Assembly: GCA_900321595.1 (NCBI GenBank)
Contig: ONWP01000057.1
Span: 1 to 6,909, forward strand
Direction of reading: 5' to 3'
From: an uncultured Eubacteriales bacterium
Lineage (GTDB): Bacteria; Bacillota; Clostridia; Oscillospirales; Acutalibacteraceae
DNA length: 6,909 nt
In this document: one piece after another, positions 5,377-6,909 of the stretch
How positions within the stretch are numbered: position 1 is the stretch's first letter
How the letters are laid out: each line of letters starts with the position of its first letter
The notes under the pieces: generated by a model
Told to the model about the DNA's origin: nothing
What the model saw: only the letters and a program-made list of their open reading frames with translations
Databases searched by the model: none
Made by a program: the position numbers and the translations under genes

Positions 5377-6657
5377 GTGATCCAGATCCTGGTGGGGCTC
5401 GCCCTGATCCCGGCGATCGTACTGTGCGTGTACATCTACAAAAAAGACCGCGCGGAAAAGGAGCCGCTGTCTCTTTTATTCCTGCTGCTCGGGCTCGGCG
5501 CGGCGATCTGCTTCCCTGCCAGCCTTTTGGAAATGGGCTTCAGCGGGATTCTGAATTTGACGTTTTCCATTACGGCGGATCAGGCCGAAAACCTGAAAGC
5601 ATACCTTTCTCCCGTCCTCTGCCGTGTTTATCAGAGCATCAGCGCCGTGTTCGGCGTCGCGCTGGTCGAGGAAGGCCTCAAATGGCTCGTTCTGTTTTTG
5701 GTGACGCGCAAAAACAAGAATTTCAACAGCCTGTTTGACGGCGTGATCTACGCGGTATTCGTGTCCCTCGGCTTCGCCGCACTGGAAAACGTCCTGTATT
5801 CTTTCAGCTTCGGTTTCTCTGCCGCGGTCTCCCGGATGTTTACCGCTGTTCCCGGCCATATGTTTTTCGCCGTCATCATGGGAACCTTCTATACGCGGTG
5901 GCACGCTTCGAAAAATGCGCACCTGTTGGAGCAGGGACTGATCGCCGGAAAGTACCTCTCCCCGCAGGATCAGACGGGCAGCTTTGCCGCGAACGCGAGA
6001 AAAATGCTCGCGCTGAGCCTGATCCTGCCGGTCCTGGTTCACGGACTCTACGATTACTGCCTGTTCATCGGCACCATTCTGAGCGTTTCCCTGTTCTACG
6101 TTGTTCTGATCGCGCTCTACATCATCTGTTTCCTCACGATCCGCAAGATGTCGAAGCAGGACGCGGACGACGTCAGCGTCGCGACGGCGATGGTCTTCGC
6201 GAAGCATCCCGCGTTGGTTGAACGCATTCGGCAGGCGATGGCAGGCGCGGGCGCACCTGCATCCGCCGGCGCCATGCCGGGCCAAAGCGCAGGATCGCAG
6301 TATGAGGCGCCTGCCGGGCAGATCAACGCGCCGCAGTATGCCGGCGCTGCGAATCCGTATGAGCCCGCGTGGCACGCGACGCTGCAGGGCAGCATGATGC
6401 AGTACGCGCCGCAGCAGCCGCGAACCAGTCCGGCCGCGCCGACCTATCGCCGGGGCTTCCCGACCGCGGCGCCGACGGCGATCACCGGCAACGCCGCGCA
6501 CAACGGCAACATCTCCGTCCCGCTTCCCAACGGCGACCACTACGGCGGCCAGATGGTCGGGGGCAGGGCGAACGGCTTCGGCATCTACTATTATCAGAAC
6601 GGCAAAACGATCTCCGGCTTCTGGAAAGACGGCGTTCTGACGGGGATCGGCAATTGA
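5377..6657 (+). CDS. PrsW-family intramembrane protease fused to a C-terminal MORN repeat
   Basis: The 426-residue protein starts at GTG with AAGGAG (5363-5368) 8 bases upstream. Residues 1-255 form a multi-helix membrane domain with the PrsW/CAAX-like glutamic protease motifs: EKEP near 27-30, EEGLK (Glu98, Glu99, Lys102), FDGVIYA (Asp121), GFAALEN (Glu137, Asn138), PGHMFFA (His161) and HGLYD (His222, Asp226). All expected catalytic positions appear intact. Family knowledge: PrsW of Bacillus makes the site-1 cut in the anti-sigma factor RsiW. A Pro/Ala/Gln-rich, probably disordered linker (about 285-385) leads to a MORN repeat (389-425: YGG..VGG.ANGFGIYYYQNG...SGFWKDG). Neither an anti-sigma nor a sigma factor gene is in the window, so the substrate is unknown and gene symbol prsW is not asserted. 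The role of MORN here is inferred to be binding or localisation. Confidence 0.92.
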   Translation: MIQILVGLALIPAIVLCVYIYKKDRAEKEPLSLLFLLLGLGAAICFPASLLEMGFSGILNLTFSITADQAENLKAYLSPVLCRVYQSISAVFGVALVEEGLKWLVLFLVTRKNKNFNSLFDGVIYAVFVSLGFAALENVLYSFSFGFSAAVSRMFTAVPGHMFFAVIMGTFYTRWHASKNAHLLEQGLIAGKYLSPQDQTGSFAANARKMLALSLILPVLVHGLYDYCLFIGTILSVSLFYVVLIALYIICFLTIRKMSKQDADDVSVATAMVFAKHPALVERIRQAMAGAGAPASAGAMPGQSAGSQYEAPAGQINAPQYAGAANPYEPAWHATLQGSMMQYAPQQPRTSPAAPTYRRGFPTAAPTAITGNAAHNGNISVPLPNGDHYGGQMVGGRANGFGIYYYQNGKTISGFWKDGVLTGIGN

Positions 6658-6680
6658 CAAATACATTACTAAAACAGCAT

Positions 6681-6706
6681 GACCCTGCGCCGGACAGCGC
6701 GGGGTC
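6681..6706. terminator. Hairpin between convergent genes, probable bidirectional terminator
   Basis: The arms GACCCTGCGC (6681-6690) and GCGCGGGGTC (6697-6706) pair over 10 bp with one G-T wobble and a 6-base loop. It lies between the PrsW stop (6657) and the convergent gene's stop (6730). T-rich tracts follow on both sides (TTTT from 6713 on plus, TTTT near 6674-6671 on minus), but neither is directly adjacent to the stem, so efficiency is uncertain. Confidence 0.6.
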
Positions 6707-6729
6707 GAAATATTTTCGTTTTTATGAGA

Positions 6730-6909
6730 TCAATCAGCCGGGAACAGACAGTCCGCCTGTTCAATCTCCTGCTGCAGTTCCTGTAAGCTGTTCGGTTCAA
6801 TCAGACGAATGTTCATGTTGAGCGCGCGCTGGCGGATCGCGTCCCGGTTCGACCGGAACCGCAGCGACGTCGCGACCAGAACGCGCTTTGCGTATTTGCC
6901 GCCGAAACG
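6730..6909 (-). CDS. C-terminal fragment, DUF1887/Card1-like nuclease family (5' part outside window)
   Basis: Only the last 59 codons are present, ending in TGA at 6730-6732. The peptide begins RFGGKYAKRVLVATSL and continues through a Arg-rich helix (RDAIRQRALNMNI), RLIEP and an acidic-amphipathic end. A glycine pair followed by a basic helix, a VLVATS strand, and a 'RA..M.I.LIEP' helix-strand unit recall the end of the PD-(D/E)xK nuclease domain of DUF1887/Card1 proteins. In CRISPR type III systems these are activated by cyclic oligoadenylate through an N-terminal CARF domain; stand-alone members of unknown role also exist. The catalytic residues and any CARF domain would lie outside the window. 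Other restriction-endonuclease-like proteins could look similar. The coding frame itself is well supported by codon use and the convergent terminator. Confidence 0.5.
   Translation of the reverse strand, partial: RFGGKYAKRVLVATSLRFRSNRDAIRQRALNMNIRLIEPNSLQELQQEIEQADCLFPAD

Noticed and set aside
5476..6666. 396-codon minus-strand frame opposite the PrsW gene
   Set aside because: It is charged and Arg/Ala-rich with no recognisable motif, while the plus-strand frame has all PrsW motifs; it is an effect of base composition.
6369..6821. 150-codon plus-strand frame overlapping the PrsW 3' end and the convergent gene
   Set aside because: It is out of frame with PrsW, rich in Arg/Gln/Asp, and runs through the hairpin at 6681-6706.
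1..6909. CRISPR array, tRNA, rRNA or insertion sequence
   Set aside because: No regularly spaced repeats, cloverleaf, rRNA-like stretch, transposase motif or terminal inverted repeats were seen.

Overview
The window looks like a high-GC member of the Firmicutes, class Clostridia, of the gut or rumen Oscillospirales type. The grounds are strong AAAGGAG/GGAGG ribosome binding sites, sigma-A-like promoters, a dockerin protein, a clostridial-style MATE transporter, a PrsW-type membrane protease and a strong preference for G or C in third codon positions. The assignment is inference from gene content; there is no rRNA or other marker to fix the taxon.

Layout. Four of the six genes lie on the minus strand between positions 1 and 5111. 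Read in their direction of transcription they are: a secreted protein with an N-terminal dockerin and a domain of unknown function (5111 to 4287), a membrane-anchored calcineurin-like phosphoesterase (4181 to 2811), a MATE-family efflux transporter (2694 to 1309), and a GH101-like endo-alpha-N-acetylgalactosaminidase-type glycosidase (1295 running off the left edge). The first three each have their own promoter-like sequence, and intrinsic terminators follow the dockerin and phosphoesterase genes. These are therefore neighbours rather than one long operon. MATE and the glycosidase are only 13 bases apart and are almost certainly co-transcribed from a consensus promoter (TTGACA, 17 bp, TATAAT).

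A 265-base non-coding stretch (5112-5376) separates the dockerin gene from a plus-strand gene and carries divergent promoters. The plus-strand gene (5377-6657) is a PrsW-family intramembrane protease fused through a Pro/Ala/Gln-rich linker to a C-terminal MORN repeat. A strong hairpin at 6681-6706 separates it from a convergent minus-strand gene. Only the last 59 codons of that gene are in the window (6730-6909), and they resemble the C-terminal end of the DUF1887/Card1 nuclease family.

Functionally, the region mixes cell-surface and glycan functions (dockerin protein, surface phosphoesterase, O-glycan-type glycosidase) with a transporter, a membrane protease and possibly the edge of a CARF-nuclease locus. 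The items most worth following up are the leaderless GH101-like enzyme coupled to a MATE exporter, the PrsW-MORN fusion with a palindrome filling its promoter spacer, the N-terminal dockerin on an unknown domain, and the DUF1887-like fragment at the right edge.
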